A stretch of 64,000 bases of DNA, from assembly GCA_019059635.1 (NCBI GenBank), contig JAGVRJ010000012.1:992001-1056000 (forward strand), in the 5' to 3' direction. Position numbers and translations under genes: made by a program. The notes below the pieces were generated by a model. That model was not told the DNA's origin. It searched no databases and saw only the letters and a list, made by a program, of their open reading frames with translations. Shown here piece after piece: positions 1-12,500 of this stretch. Position 1 is the stretch's first letter; the number at the start of each line of letters is the position of its first letter. The stretch is from Proales similis. Its lineage: Eukaryota; Rotifera; Eurotatoria; Ploima; Proalidae.

Positions 1-617
1 CCTCTTCGCTCGTTTTGCTTTCCTCCTGAATATTTTCACCAAAACTCACACAAAAGTTGAACGAGCTATTCGACTTGGCCTACGACGCCAGCTCCTTGCC
101 GTGTGGGCGTGTGACTCGATAAGAAGATGAAACACTTCAGTACTCAGCCTTTTTTATTTTCATTGCGATTTAATTCTTAAATTATTATAATTGACAACGA
201 TTCCGATTTCTTATTTACCCGATAATGAAATTGAAAAAGAAATGAACAAGCGATTGTACGATGAAAGAAAGCCAGAGAATGAAACAGAGAGAAAGAGAGA
301 GAGAGAGAGGAAGCGAAGTTGAAAGCCTTTCATGTTTCAGTGAAGCCTGACCGCGAATAATGTTGGCGAAATTTATTATTTTTCTATTAATGTGACCATT
401 CGATGCTGCCCTCATCGATTCTAGCCAGGCATTTAAAAGAGCAACGCCATAAAAGAATTCTAACGAGGGCTTTTCGGCCAGCAAGACAAATAATCAAATT
501 GCTCGCCTACGAGTCCACAATAAAAATACAAATAACAATCAAAAAAAAAAACCCGAGAAAAATTATTCGACGACGCAAATAACCTGAATTTTCTTTTTTT
601 TTTGCCATTTTGAATAG
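1..617. other. 5' flank or intron upstream of the zinc-finger gene
   Basis: No coding exon could be supported here. A short (GA)n run lies near 290-312. The last 60 bases are A- and T-rich and end in a pyrimidine stretch followed by TTTTGAATAG. That looks like a 3' splice site at 616-617, so at least part of this stretch is probably intron of the zinc-finger gene. I tested several upstream ATG and donor combinations and none gave a matching phase. Confidence 0.4.
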
Positions 618-3600
618 AATTTCAAATCAGTTGGAAGCAACAAGCGGCACCACGATAACAACAACAACAAACAACAACACCAGCAGCGACGCCATTAGCC
701 AGCCTGCAATAATCAAAAGCACAGAATCATCGTCAATCACGGCAAATTCAACAAGTTTTAACCAAGCTGTGGTGGTGCGTCCGAACGCAAATTTTAATCA
801 AACGTCAGAGGACGACGAAGAAGAAGAGGAAGCCGATGGGGATAGGACTGGCGAGGTGGTGAACAGCGGCGAAAAGAATATGGAAAGCGAAAAGCTCTTA
901 CTCATGCTCATGAACAAATTGGACCAATTCGAGCCGAGCGCCCTGGAGAGCAAGTACAATCAGACAACAGCAGCCACAGGCGCTGCCGCTTACTCTCTCT
1001 CCAGCAGCGCCTACGACGCGCCCGAGACCGAGCCCAACAATCTCACGTGCGGTTTTTGCTCGACGAAAAACATAAAAAAGTCATTCAAGAACAAGAACGA
1101 ACTACGCAACCACATATACCGAGATCACATTGATTTGTTCACCTGCAAGTCACTAAACAAAGGTCTTACCGAGCATTCGCCGTCAGCAGTCAGCTCGGCG
1201 GGCAGCAAGTCTTCGCCGTCGTTCTGTGCCATATGTAAAAAAGAAGTGTGCAACAAGTACTTTCTTAAATCACATCTACTCAACAAGCACGGCATTCACA
1301 TAGACGAGTATATGAAAAAGTATGTGAACGTGAACAGTAACGACCAGTATGCGGCCTTAAACGAGCTCAAGCTCTCCTCTGGCCTGGGCGCAAGCCAAGC
1401 GTACGATGCCTCGAACCCTGCTCCAGACCAAGATCTAACTGACACCTTAAAGCAGTTGGACCCGAACTCGTCTATTGACCCGAATCTATTTAATTATTAT
1501 CTAAGTCTTGCGCTCAAGCAGCCGCAGGCACCAGTAAAGCCGCAACAACAACAAGCAGCTTCGAACACGCCTCAAGTCGACCCCAGTCTGTTGAGTGTCT
1601 TGTACGATCAGCTGAACGGGTCGGGCTTGGCCGAGCTCAACGGCACGCCCAGAGGCAACAGCAAACAGGCGGGAGACAACTTCTGCGACATTTGCCAGAA
1701 AAAGTTTTGCAACAAATATTATTTGAAAAAGCATCGTCAAGACGTGCATGGAGTGAGCACGGACAAGAGCAAGAGCGATATGAAGCGGCTGATAAGCGAA
1801 ATGAACCCGTCAGGAAGCAGCGACGAGGCGTGCTCAATAGACATGAGCCGTAGAGAGTCTGCCGCCTCTATGCCAATGATGATGATGAATCCGCTGCTCA
1901 GTTCGGTTATGCAGCAGGTCAGTGGCGGAGGAGTCGGCATTGGTGCGACAGGAGTGGGCAACTCATTGATTTCATCTCCGCCGTCTACTTCATCGATTGC
2001 GTCGAGCGCCTCGACCGCATCGTCGAACGGCTCAGTGTCGGTCAAGCGGCTCGGCAAGAGCATGAAAATTCACCAACTGCAACAGGTCGAAGAGATCGAG
2101 AACATGAAACGAGGCCGAGGCAGTCTGGACTCGGCGTTTGAAAACTTCGAACGTCTTACCGAAAAGTACCGCAGCTGCGGCCAGAGTCCGCTAAGCTTGC
2201 TGAACGAAAAGGGCATTGGCACCATGAATCAAGTCAAGTGCGACCAGTGCTCGAAAATCTTTTGCAATCAAGAGTTTCTCCAGCTTCACAAGCAGAACAA
2301 ACACGCCGAGAGCGGCGCGCGTCTGAGTCTTCCGACTGCCGCACTGGCCAACACTGCACAGTTTGGCGATACGCCGCTCAATTCAAGCTTGATGGGCAAG
2401 AAGCACGACTCGCCGAACATTCTGTACAGCGAGTCGTTTTGTCAATACTGCAACAAGTCGTTTTGCAACAAATACTTCTTACGCACTCACATGAACAAAG
2501 CGCATGGCAAGAAACTAATAATCGAGAACAACTCGAACACGATTCCGAACAATGAGGAAGGCGCTTTCGACGACGAGAACGAGACCTACTTCGCTTCCAA
2601 GGTTGTCGATCGAGTTGTTTGCGACATTTGCAACAAACAAGTCTGCAACAAGTACTTCCTGCGCACCCACAAGGCCAAAGTGCACGGAATAAGCGACAAC
2701 TCGCTTGTCTCGATCACCGTCAACCAGTCAGATTTGAGTCAGAAGCGCGAGCGAAAAGAGTTTAGCGACGACGAGGCCGAATTCGGCGAGCAGATGGCCG
2801 CCGCAGAGATGGCGCTCGGCGATCGGTCGAACGAACGCGAACTTGGCGAGCTGAGTAAGCGCCGTCTGAGTTCAAGCAGCATGAATAGCGGCTTGTCAAT
2901 AGTCACCTCAGAGTCAAGTCGCCAGTCGAGTGAAAAGCGCAAGTCCGCTCCGGGACAGCGTTTCCAAGCCATTACCAACAGTAGCGCCTACTGCTTTTCC
3001 TGCAAGCGTCAGTTCTATTCGAAAAGCTTTCTGCTCAATCATATAAGAAAAATCCACGGCGGAGTGGTGTCCGAGCAGACGTCAGCCGGCGAGGCCCAGT
3101 TTTCGCTTGATGAGTCTGGACTTGGGGCGACCGATAACTTGGAAGACTTGAGTGAAAACGCTTGCAAACGAGTGAAGATATCCAACTCGCTGTTCAACTC
3201 AAGGTGTGACAAGAGTGCATCGTCGTCTGCGTCAAGTGTTGCAATCGGCAAATCCCAACTTGAGCATCAAGACCAACATCTGGAGTCAAAGCCGAGCAGC
3301 AGCAGACAGAATTTAAAATGCAAACATTGTGACAAGTCGTTGTCTAACCGAATAATGCTGCTCTGCCATTTACGAAAGTGCCATCAAAGGCCAATAAGGC
3401 ACCCTGCGGCCTTTATATCTAGTCGAGTAAAAAGCGCCAAGCGATTGCAAAGAGCCGCCAGACTGAGCGACCTGTTGCGTCAACAAGTAAAATCAAAATA
3501 CAAAGTGCAAAGTGAACATGTCAATGAAAAAGCGGAGGAACAAGAAGGCGAGAGTTATCGCTCGTACGTTCTTGAAGAGCTCGAGTGGTTGGATAGTGAC

Positions 3601-3768
3601 AACTCTGGCCATCAGCTCGCCGACCTGCCACGTATCATCAGGCTGCCCATCGATGCAGTTGGTGGCGATCTCAAGTCAATATCGCTCAGGATTCGAATCA
3701 AGCCTCTAGCTGTCGAGTCTGACCTGAGCGACGAGTTGAATGAACAATTAAAACAGGAGCCAGTTTAA
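618..3768 (+). CDS. Protein with eight C2H2 zinc fingers (5' end incomplete)
   Basis: One long exon encodes about 1,050 residues with eight C2H2 fingers spread along the chain, each separated by Ser-, Asn- or Gln-rich linkers. Several fingers share the same signature, CNKYFL(K/R)(T/S)H, and end in an HG dipeptide, so they look like internal duplications. The last two fingers (YCFSCKRQF... and KCKHCDKSLSNR...) are more divergent. The C-terminus ends LKQEPV, a possible sumoylation motif. The open frame has no ATG at its beginning. The first in-frame ATG is at 880, and the reading frame before it is Asn/Thr-rich with an apparent splice acceptor at 616-617. I therefore infer a missing upstream coding exon, or less likely initiation at 880. 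The protein is presumably a nuclear DNA- or RNA-binding factor. I could not assign a named orthologue. Confidence 0.75.
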
Positions 3769-4807
3769 TTGCATTTCTACTCCCTCTAGGACCTTCATGC
3801 TCTGGTCGCTGCTTCTCATTTTGTTTAGGCTCCTCTGCCTCTGTTATTCTCCACTTATCTATCAAATGTCTGTTTGTGCGAATCATTGTCTAAATCAATT
3901 ATATTCATATCTATGTCAGCTCACGTTTGAATGCGTTGAGAGCATGTGGTTAGCATTCTATTTTACTCCTCTTCTTGTTCTTCTGGTCTACTTTCTATAT
4001 AATCACGAGTCATTAATTTAAATGATAAATATGACCGACTCGGTAATGGACAGCAACACACAACAGTCTCCATAAGCAACTTGTCGCTTCCTCACATCTT
4101 GAAAGGCTCTTCTTTTTTTTTTTATTTTGTTTTTCAATTAGTTTTAATTCGCATTCTTTTCTATGTCGAATGTCTAGAATATTTACCAAGCAAGCTCTGT
4201 CTTTCCACTTGTTTGATAAGATCGAAGCGAGCGAGGCAGTCAACATTTATCATCTCCTCTTCCTCTTTCTTCGTCTTTCTACTCTGCTCTGATCCGATAA
4301 ATTGTTGTGCATTTGTAATATTCGGTTGAATTCCCTTCTCTCTTTGTTTCTCGTAATTCTTTTTGCCGCGCACGCGCATTCATTTTGATTCGTTTAGCGC
4401 TCTCTCGCTAATAGATGAGGAAAAAGCTGCTCATGTTTATTTGGACTCGTCCGTCTCAACACATGACCACTTTTGCCTCTCTATTCAACTCCAAGTCTTT
4501 CAAGAGCGATTGTCAGGTTCTTCTTGTTGTCGTGTATTTGTTCCTTCTCTTTCTCTCTGTCTTTCTTAAGCCTTTGTTCGAAATTTCTAATCAGATAGAA
4601 TCAAAATAGACAAAAATTATTCAAATCAAATGTGTTAAACAAGTGGAGTTAACTTTTATAAATAAATCTTCGCCACGAGATGTCTAAATCTGATTGCAAT
4701 TGAGTTTATTTTGTTAAAATAGAGAGACACGAATGTAAAAGGGGCTAATGACAGATAGATAGAGAGCTGACACTGATTGACTGAGTTGCTTATTTACATC
4801 TGAGCTG
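3769..4807. other. Convergent 3' UTRs of the zinc-finger and VANGL genes
   Basis: The stop codons of two convergent genes flank this 1 kb stretch. It is T-rich and has no supportable ORF. An AATAAA lies near 4660 for the plus-strand gene, and a TTTATT near 4706 could serve the minus-strand gene. Confidence 0.5.
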
Positions 4808-6630
4808 CTAGACTGTCGTCTCGCTGTTCAGTTTCAGAATGAACTTGTTACGGCGCGGATCGAGCACATCCTCGATTATGTTCAAACGGGGCAGCCGCTT
4901 GAATGTGCACATGAGACTTATTTCGTTCTGCTTGAGCACGATCATGACATTGTCGTCAACGTTCTGATACAGGACGTTGTCCGAAATCAGAATCCAAGTC
5001 TGGTCGAGTTTTTTCGAGTCGCAGCCGCGGCTGCGACTCTCAATGCCGTTTGATTGGAGCTTGAAATTCTGCTCTGTGGAAGCTTTGGCCAGAGCCATCT
5101 CGTTGAACACAAGCTTCTCCGGGTCCATGTAGCGCTTCAAGAACGAGACCGGTGACATTCCGTACGAGAGGCATTCGGTCAAATGTGCGACGATGCTCTC
5201 TTTGCTGAAGTACGGCTGCTGCCTGGTGAGACGCAGGTACTTGCGCAGCTCTCGGGCGATAGACGAGAACACGGCCTGGGCAGCTTCGAGCGGCTCCATT
5301 TCTGTGTTGGCTATTGACTCCGTGTCCATCATTGTGTATGGGTCGTGGTTCACTCGTTTCACGTGCGAAAAGGCTTCTTCAGTGGCCGCAATCAGACGAG
5401 CCCGTCTCTTTCTCAGCCGCTTCTCAAACTCGTACTCTTCGTAGAAGCGCTCGTTCGCATTCAAGTGACTTCTCAGGCCACTGTGTGATTCTTTGCGAAT
5501 GAAGCGGCCGTTCGATTCCATATGAAGCTCCGACTCTGCGCCCGAGTTGGTCTGAGAGTCGATCATGCCCGATCGGCTCGAGCTTTTTTTATTGTTGCCC
5601 AAGTTTTGTCGGCTGCCGCTCATGGCCCGGTGAAGGTTTTGGCCTCGTTTGCGACGAGTACTCTCCAACCAGTGGTTATACACCGGAAAGTCTTTGTGGT
5701 AGTTGTCGAGGAGCCAAGCGGCCGCCCTCTGAATGCTCATGTCACCGATGAGATATTCATGCTGGAGGCCGTCCGGCGAGCGAACCACTTTAACCACATA
5801 GGTCGGCTTCAGGTGCCGAGCGCGCAAGAGTATCACGCTCAGTATGAACAAGAATATAAGCACGTCAACGTAGCTGACCACAAACTCGAGAATTTTCGTG
5901 TACGCCTGTACTCTAGCCTCGACTATACGAACCGCATAAAACAGCCAAAATGAGGCGATGACAATAAACAGAAAGATAAGAATCAGATTCGTCAGGTCGT
6001 AGAATCGGGGTAATGACTGACGCGGCAAATGCGCATAAACGTACCAGACTCCGATCAGAAGGATGAAAAGCTTGAAAGAAATGTTCACGAGTAGCCCTTC
6101 GCACTCGAGCTGGCATTGAAGAGAGTGCGGCTCCGAGTAGAGACGCGGAGTGAGAATGAACGCGATCGGACTGAGAAAAGCGGCCAAGATTATCAAAGTG
6201 CTGAGCGCCGTGTGACTGTGATCGCGAATAAACAACGCGGCTCTCTTGACACAGCTGCGATCTGAGCGGTCGAGAAACTGGTCACTGCCCATGTTTATCG
6301 ACACTGAGCCTTTCATCTCGCTCGGATTTCGATTGTTGTTGCCGTTAAAGTAAGACGAGCGGCCATCTTCGGTCATGTCATCGCTCAAGTAGCCGGTGAT
6401 GGCGGTCGTGTTCTCGCCCCAGTTCTCGTCTTGCGGCAATATCTGCACTTCGATCTGCTGTGAGGACGGTCGCCTCGTGCCGTAAACTTGTTCCACTTGG
6501 AGGGCACCGTTCCACCGATCTCGTGGTTGCCTTTCCTCGTCGCCTTTTAGTTTAGAACTGAGAATTAGTCTCTTTCTACCGAGTTGGCCTAACCGCAATG
6601 CTGACCTGATCTTTCGTCGCCGTCGCCCAT
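4808..6630 (-). CDS. VANGL: Van Gogh / VANGL planar cell polarity membrane protein
   Basis: Core planar-cell-polarity protein, acting at the plasma membrane with Frizzled, Prickle and Dishevelled. The chain contains the conserved N-terminal motif DENWGENTTAITG, four membrane segments (about residues 111-132, 152-172, 184-206 and 219-240 in my model), the FPVYN motif, the basic RKRRARL helix followed by a conserved EAAQA segment, and the family's C-terminal PDZ ligand ETTV. Almost all of it lies in one exon (6519-4808). That exon has no usable start codon. A 25-nt first exon (6630-6606, beginning MGDGDERS) joined across an 87-nt GT-AG intron restores the frame and gives 578 residues, close to family length. 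The first exon is inferred only. A likely splice acceptor lies 17 nt before this ATG, and the poly(A) signal of the upstream PPTC7-type gene is about 75 nt away. Confidence 0.88.
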
Positions 6631-6646
6631 TTCAAATTCGTATGCG

Positions 6647-6648
6647 CT
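6647..6648 (-). promoter_or_regulatory. Putative trans-splice or 5' UTR acceptor before VANGL
   Basis: On the minus strand a pyrimidine-containing stretch ends in ATATTCAAACAG, 17 nt before the proposed VANGL ATG. It lies about 57 nt after the poly(A) signal of the PPTC7-type gene. This spacing is typical of spliced-leader operons. It is inferred from sequence alone. Confidence 0.4.
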
Positions 6649-6703
6649 GTTTGAATATGCGCGATTTGAAGGAAAATGATCGAGCGAATGCGACTGTGTA
6701 CAA

Positions 6704-6709
6704 TTTATT
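6704..6709 (-). terminator. Poly(A) signal of the PPTC7-type gene
   Basis: AATAAA on the minus strand, 65 nt after the PPTC7-type stop codon and 75 nt before the proposed VANGL start. Confidence 0.55.
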
Positions 6710-6773
6710 TGACTTAAAACCGAAGAGAAAAGCAAGCGAGCGAGAAGCAGAGAATAGCAGGGGAGGTGAAGCA

Positions 6774-8790
6774 CTAAGCATGCGTGCATGTGAATCGATG
6801 GTGTTTGCCGGTGAAAGCCTTTTGATCGAGCACGCGAGCGACCAGAACCAGAATATCGTCTCGCTTGCGATTGGCTTGGTGAGCTCGTTGCACGAGGTTC
6901 TGAGCCAGGTCTACGATCGATTTGCTCTTGGGCGCGATTGAATTAACAGTCGAAGCCTCAGCAGCTGTTTGTGCTCACCTTTCTGAATGTGTCCTCGATC
7001 TCGCCGAACGAAAGGTTGTCGAATAGGCCGTCGCTTGACACCAATAGAACATCGTCCTTGCACAATTGAACCTGCTCAACTTGAATTTTCCCTTCACTAA
7101 GTGAGCAAGGTTGAATGCCGCTCAAGACCGAGCGATAAAATGTTCAACTCAAGTGTTGAGATTTCTTGCCCTGAATTGGTCGACTGAGACGTCCTACGCC
7201 AAGGATACGAGTCAAGTTGCTGAGGACAGTCGGGCGTGACGAGTTGCGGTTCCGATCGATGAACTATTTGGCCGGCGCGCAGAACGCAGTAGCCGCTGTC
7301 TCCGACGTTCGACGCCGACAAGACGCCAGTGTCTGGATTCAAGCAAACGACACAAGCTGTGCAGCTGCCTTTGTGATTATAAGCGAAATGCAATGAGACC
7401 AGATGGACACCGACGAGTTTCAACTAACCGTAGCATTGCTCCATTCTAATCGAGTCGTACGCGCTGCTTAAAAGAAATTTGGAGTCGACGGAGCAGCCGC
7501 CTTGGCTCGTGGCGAGCTTTTCGGCACACAAGCGCATAAGCCGGCGACTGAAGTCGCCCGGATCGAGGCCGAACATTTGGTTGCCTGTGGCGCCGTCTGC
7601 GAGGCCTTTTGAATTTCGAAAGTATTCGAATCGGTTCAAGTTGAATGAATTGATTAGAACTCGAAATGGAGCGCGAGACTGATCTGATACGAACCGATTG
7701 CGTCGCCGAACTCACTTTGACCAAAGAAGCCGGCGTCGTCGCCAAAGTCGCCCTTGTCAATGAAATGATTCGAGTTGGGTATGGGCAAGGAGGCGTTCTT
7801 GGCCAAGCCACAGGCGATCATCTTCAGACCGTATCGGCTTGGCACGTTCGTCTCGTCTACAGCCTGACTGAGCGAGTTTACAAACGCTTCGATGACGCTC
7901 TCTCGTTTGTTGATCGAAAACTCGTCGCTGAAGGTTTTCTTCTTTCTTCGCCGCAAGTTCAGATTGCGATCGTCTCGATCGAGAGTGGCCACTATTTTGT
8001 CAACGAATATTCCTTCCGAACTGGAGGCCAGTTCAGCCGCTGGGTGGTGGCTCTCAGTGGCTAAATCGCGCAGTTTGAGCTCGTGAATGTCATCGCGAAT
8101 CTGACGATACATTTCGTTTATCTCGCGCACACAGAGCAAGCTCTGCAAATCGCTGATCGCTCGACTCCTTTCAATTCTGGCGTTTCTCTCTCGCGCGCTG
8201 TCCAGACGTCTAACATTGACGGGCTCGAGGAACTCGAATCCGCTCAGGTCTGCTCTTTTGTCCTTTTTAGTCCATTTGTGCTCTCTGTTTGGTGGATCCG
8301 CTCTCGACTTTTGGCCTTTTGCCGGCTGACTTTTGGCCTGTTGCTCAAGCGACTGCTGCTGCTGCTGCTCTAGCCGGTGATGTTTTCGCTGACCGGCTTC
8401 TTTTCGTCGAATCTCAATGCTCGCCATCAGTTCATTCAGGCATGGTTGTTGACGAGTGTCTTGGATCAAAACTCTGATTGCATCCGATTTTTCGGCGTCC
8501 GACGTTAGTGGGTCCACGCTTGGCTGTGATCTTGTTGCGTTGTTCATCTCGGTTGAGAAAGATCTTTGTTCGCGTACTCGGCCACTCTCATTTGCAAAGC
8601 CGTGAATGTTTAGCGCCACTGAGAGTCGTTCGCTTGTACTCGCTTTTGACGAGCCCACAGAGTGCAAGGATAGCCGTCTGTTGGGCTCCTGTTTAGTGTT
8701 CAAAGATCGCAGCGACTTGATCGCATTTGAGTGGCTCATGAACGGACTGGCGGTCATTTTGGATCTGTTGTGTAAGAGCTCGTTCTGCAT
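6774..8790 (-). CDS. PPTC7: PPTC7-like PP2C phosphatase with a long N-terminal extension
   Basis: Metal-dependent PP2C-family serine/threonine phosphatase of the PTC7/PPTC7 type, which in known animals and yeast acts in mitochondria. Five exons were resolved with matching phases: 8790-7695, 7605-7429, 7368-7209, 7096-6979 and 6926-6774 (567 residues). Family motifs in order: GDFGDDAGFF (metal-binding Asp, about residue 352), LADGATG, NVGDSGYCVLRAG, VSSDGLFDNL and KRDDILVLVAR. The start ATG has an in-frame TAA just upstream. The catalytic part begins near residue 315. Everything before it is a charged, low-complexity stretch including a poly-Gln run. Human PPTC7 is only about 304 residues, so this extension roughly doubles the protein. 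No clear mitochondrial presequence is visible. The gene is divergent from the DEAD-box gene and lies directly upstream of VANGL. Confidence 0.9.
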
Positions 8791-9543
8791 TTAAGGAAAA
8801 GTAGTGGCCAAGTGGCTATTTGCACAAATCGCGACTTAATTGGACTCGATTATCTACGGAGAGCAATTAGGCTAGCGACTGGGCTTTCGAGAAACGACAA
8901 CTCGGCTCGCCCTAGGCCAGAATTCCAATATTCATGCTCCAATAAACGGCCTGTGCAACTTTCCACCTTTGCATGCCTTTCTATCCCAATTTGGCCAGTC
9001 TGTCTCTCCCAGGGCAATGTGGGGAGTGCGTTCGATCGAACTAATTGGTCACATTTCAGCCTCTTGTTCTCGGCTTGTTCTGTCGCAATCACTGTGACAA
9101 ACAGGCCAATTGAAATCACATTGGCCGACCATAATAAGAGAAGGTTCTCATCCTCTTATCCGAAATGATTACGGTCTAGTGAAAATCGTAATTAGGCGGT
9201 GTAATGTTTGAGGTGACACGCACTGTCGAGTAAGACAATTCGCTTGACTCGAGTACACCGCCAGTGCATAAGCAGGCACGACTTGAACCAAGGCGAAGTT
9301 TGCCGCCAATGCAAACCTTCTTGGATGCATATGCAAACAGTTTACATGCGTATGCTCGTTCAAATTTAGCCTTTCCTGTTCAGACTTGTGTGCTTCATAG
9401 ATTCAAAAGGCAAAGAGAAAGTGAAAGCAGCCCGACCACGACACACACACACACACTAGAGTCCGAGGGGAGAAGAATAGAACGAGCGGGATTGAAATTC
9501 AGACTCACAAAGAGCCGAAAACTGACGACTGCTAGGCACAGAG
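8791..9543. other. Divergent intergenic region, probable bidirectional promoter
   Basis: The stretch separates the start of the PPTC7-type gene (minus) from the start of the DEAD-box-like gene (plus). It has no supportable exon. A short (AC)n run lies near 9442-9455. Confidence 0.4.
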
Positions 9544-12500
9544 ATGTATCGTTCGGTGACAAATTCCTACTCGCTGCGGAGAAGCTTTTACCGAGAGCAT
9601 GCACGAGTCGAGCAGCGCCGTTGGGTAAGTGAAACACAGACGGCCACCTTGACGACGATTGCTCACAGTGCGTGTCTATAGGACGAGATTGAGCGTTTCC
9701 TCAATCTCCATCAGATCAAGTTCTCCGGCTTCGACTTTCCCAAGCCGATATTTTCGCTCGACGAAATCAACTTTCCGGTCTATATAATGAATGAGCTGCG
9801 CCTGCAGGGATTTCACAAGCCAACGGCGATCCAGGCCATGGCTTGGCCAGCCCTCTACAGCTCGCGTGATCTAATGTGCATTGGTCTGCCGGTCGCTTCA
9901 CGAGTTCTCAGCGTAAGTGAAACTTGTCCATTGACACGAGCAGCATTCGATTATTTGAGCCTTGATCGCCGCAGTACCTGTGTCCTGCTCTGGTGTTTGT
10001 TCGCGAGCAGACAATGGAAGTGCGCAAGCAAGGCCCTCTCGTTCTCATCGCCACCCAGACCAAAGAGGTTGCAAAGGAGATTCTCACTCATTCACAGATG
10101 CTGATCAACCAGTCGCACTGTTCCTACTGCTGTCTGTTTGACGACGAGAACATCAACACTCAGGTGTTTCAAATGCGCGAGAACGGTAAACTCTTGCTGA
10201 GCACTCTGATTCGAGTCTGATCGCCGAAAACTGATGATTGGCACACAGAGCCGGAGATTCTAATCGGCAACTACCATCGTTTGTGTGAACTGCTCGACAA
10301 AGAGCTGCTAAATCTGAACAACGTGGCCTATTTGGTGATGGACGACTTCTACCGCAATCGATCGGCTCGACTCAGCGACGAGATAAAGCGTGTGGTCAGC
10401 GAGACGCGAGTAAGATCTGTTCATATTTTGGCCGTCCACTCTCTACTGGCCAATTCCTTTGCATCCGTACCTATCCTCTGCGGCATCCTTAGCGAGTCTA
10501 TGAATGCCTTCTAGAAGAGAGAAAAGGCAGTTCTAAAATTTGGATAGATCGCAAACGGCGTCAAAAGAGAGGAGACGTTTTGTGACGTGTAAGGGCGATC
10601 TACAAGAGACCAGCCGCCGAACGCGGCCAAGGCCACGTGGAGAAACTGTTTTCCGAATAAAAAAAAAGTGACACAAGTTAAAAGCGCTCAGTTTGGCAGT
10701 AATATGTCAATGCCGCCCTCATCTCGCTCTCATTTACATTTGGCACCGCTTGTTTAAATTGCGCTCACTCGACCAAACAGCTTTGACGAATAATTAAAAA
10801 ATTTTCATTCTTCGATTTAATTGCAGAGCGATCGGCAAACGGCCATCTACAGTCGCATTGTGCCAAGCGGTTTGCAAAAGAGCAACGGCGACGAGTTTCA
10901 AAATGACGCTCTCTTCGTCTGTGTTGGCAATGACGACATTCACGTTCCGAACAAAGAGCTGCCCCAGAGCATCTATGTGTGCACTATGGCCGAAAAGAAG
11001 AAACAGTAAGCGCTTGTCTTGTCCTCGTCTGTGTCTTGCCGCTCGATCTCGCATTTCGCTTCGAACCAGGCTGCAGGACATAATCACTGAGATTGTTGAG
11101 CGTGAGAGCAACTTCAAGATTCTCATCTACGCAAACGGCTTCAAGAAGATTCGCATCACGGAGAAAATAGTGAAAGAGCTCGGCATTGACACATTCGCCT
11201 ACGAGCGAACCAGTGTGGGCAAGCGTCGTCGAGCCATGAAAGAGAAAGTCTACTACAGTGAGTCTACAAGCCTAGCTCGGCCATTAGTCCGCCCAATCTG
11301 ATCTTGGCCTTTCTTTCCCAAGATTTCAACGCAACGCCCAGGAGCGTACTGATCGCCAGCGATGTGGTCAGCAGTAAAGTTGGTGAGTTGGTCGATTGCC
11401 TCTTAGCTTCTTCCTAGTCGCCACTAAACGGCATTTTGCCTCCAAAAGACTTTCCGGACCTGCGCTACATCATCAACGCCGACTTTCCGGTCAACCTGAG
11501 TCTTTATCTCAATCGAATGAAAATGAGCAACATTCGCAACTACATTTCAATATTCATTGCCGAGGACGCGCGACATGCCGATCGGCTAATCTACGTGCTG
11601 AACGAGTGTCGTCAGCGGGTGCCGCAGATTCTTTACAAAATATCCGAAGCATACACCAACAGTGGCAAGGACGTGGACCGTATGCCTTCGCGTAAGTCAT
11701 TTCCTTCGGCCGATCGTTTGCGGACAATGGTGCTCATAGCTGTGAATGCGCGTTTTAGTACAGGAAATCGAAGACGGCTTCACAAAACCGGTGGAAAAGC
11801 CCATACCGAAACCACTGCCGCCTACGGTCGATTTGCACGATTCGCCACCGCCAGTTATCAAATCGGAGTCCACTTCGATGCGCAAAGACGCGTCCATGGA
11901 GGCCGAAAGCGGCGGAGATGATGAAGACGACGAGGAGGACGAGTACAAGATTGAAGATGAAGAGGATGCGATGGACGAGCTTGCAGAACAAGACGCGTCA
12001 TTCTCTGGCTCGAGTGCATCGCAGCCGATCGCAAGGACTCTGTCAACATCGTCCTCGGCCTCCTCGTTGGTGATGAGATCGAAAGGGCTGAGGATAAACT
12101 CAAACCGTGGCTCAACTCCTCCGAGGTCTCCCTCAGTCTCTTCATCATCTGCTTCGTCAACAAAACGCTTCAAGACGTTTCATCGACCAACCAACTACCA
12201 CAACGCTTCCTATTACCATCAGACGAACAAATCCAACTACTCGTCGCCGTATTCGCACTACGCTAGCCAGCCGCCGGCCGCCTACTATCCACCCCAGGCT
12301 CACTACTACAACCAATCGGCCTATTATCCGCCAACTCCGTACGCCTCGCCTTACACGATTGACGCGTACGGCCATCCGACAAGCGCTCTACCTGCTCATA
12401 TGCATCAGATGTTGAGGCCGCCGCAGCCTCAGCAAACCCCCTACTCGCAGTATTACAATCCAGGCCAGTTTGAGAGGCAAACAACAAGCTCGGATGCGCA

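Noticed and set aside
1501-3251. Several open frames antisense to and out of frame with the zinc-finger gene
   Set aside because: They follow from codon composition of the real gene and show no domain or start context.
5193-5953. Plus-strand open frames across the VANGL exon
   Set aside because: They are antisense to a well-supported coding exon and match no family.
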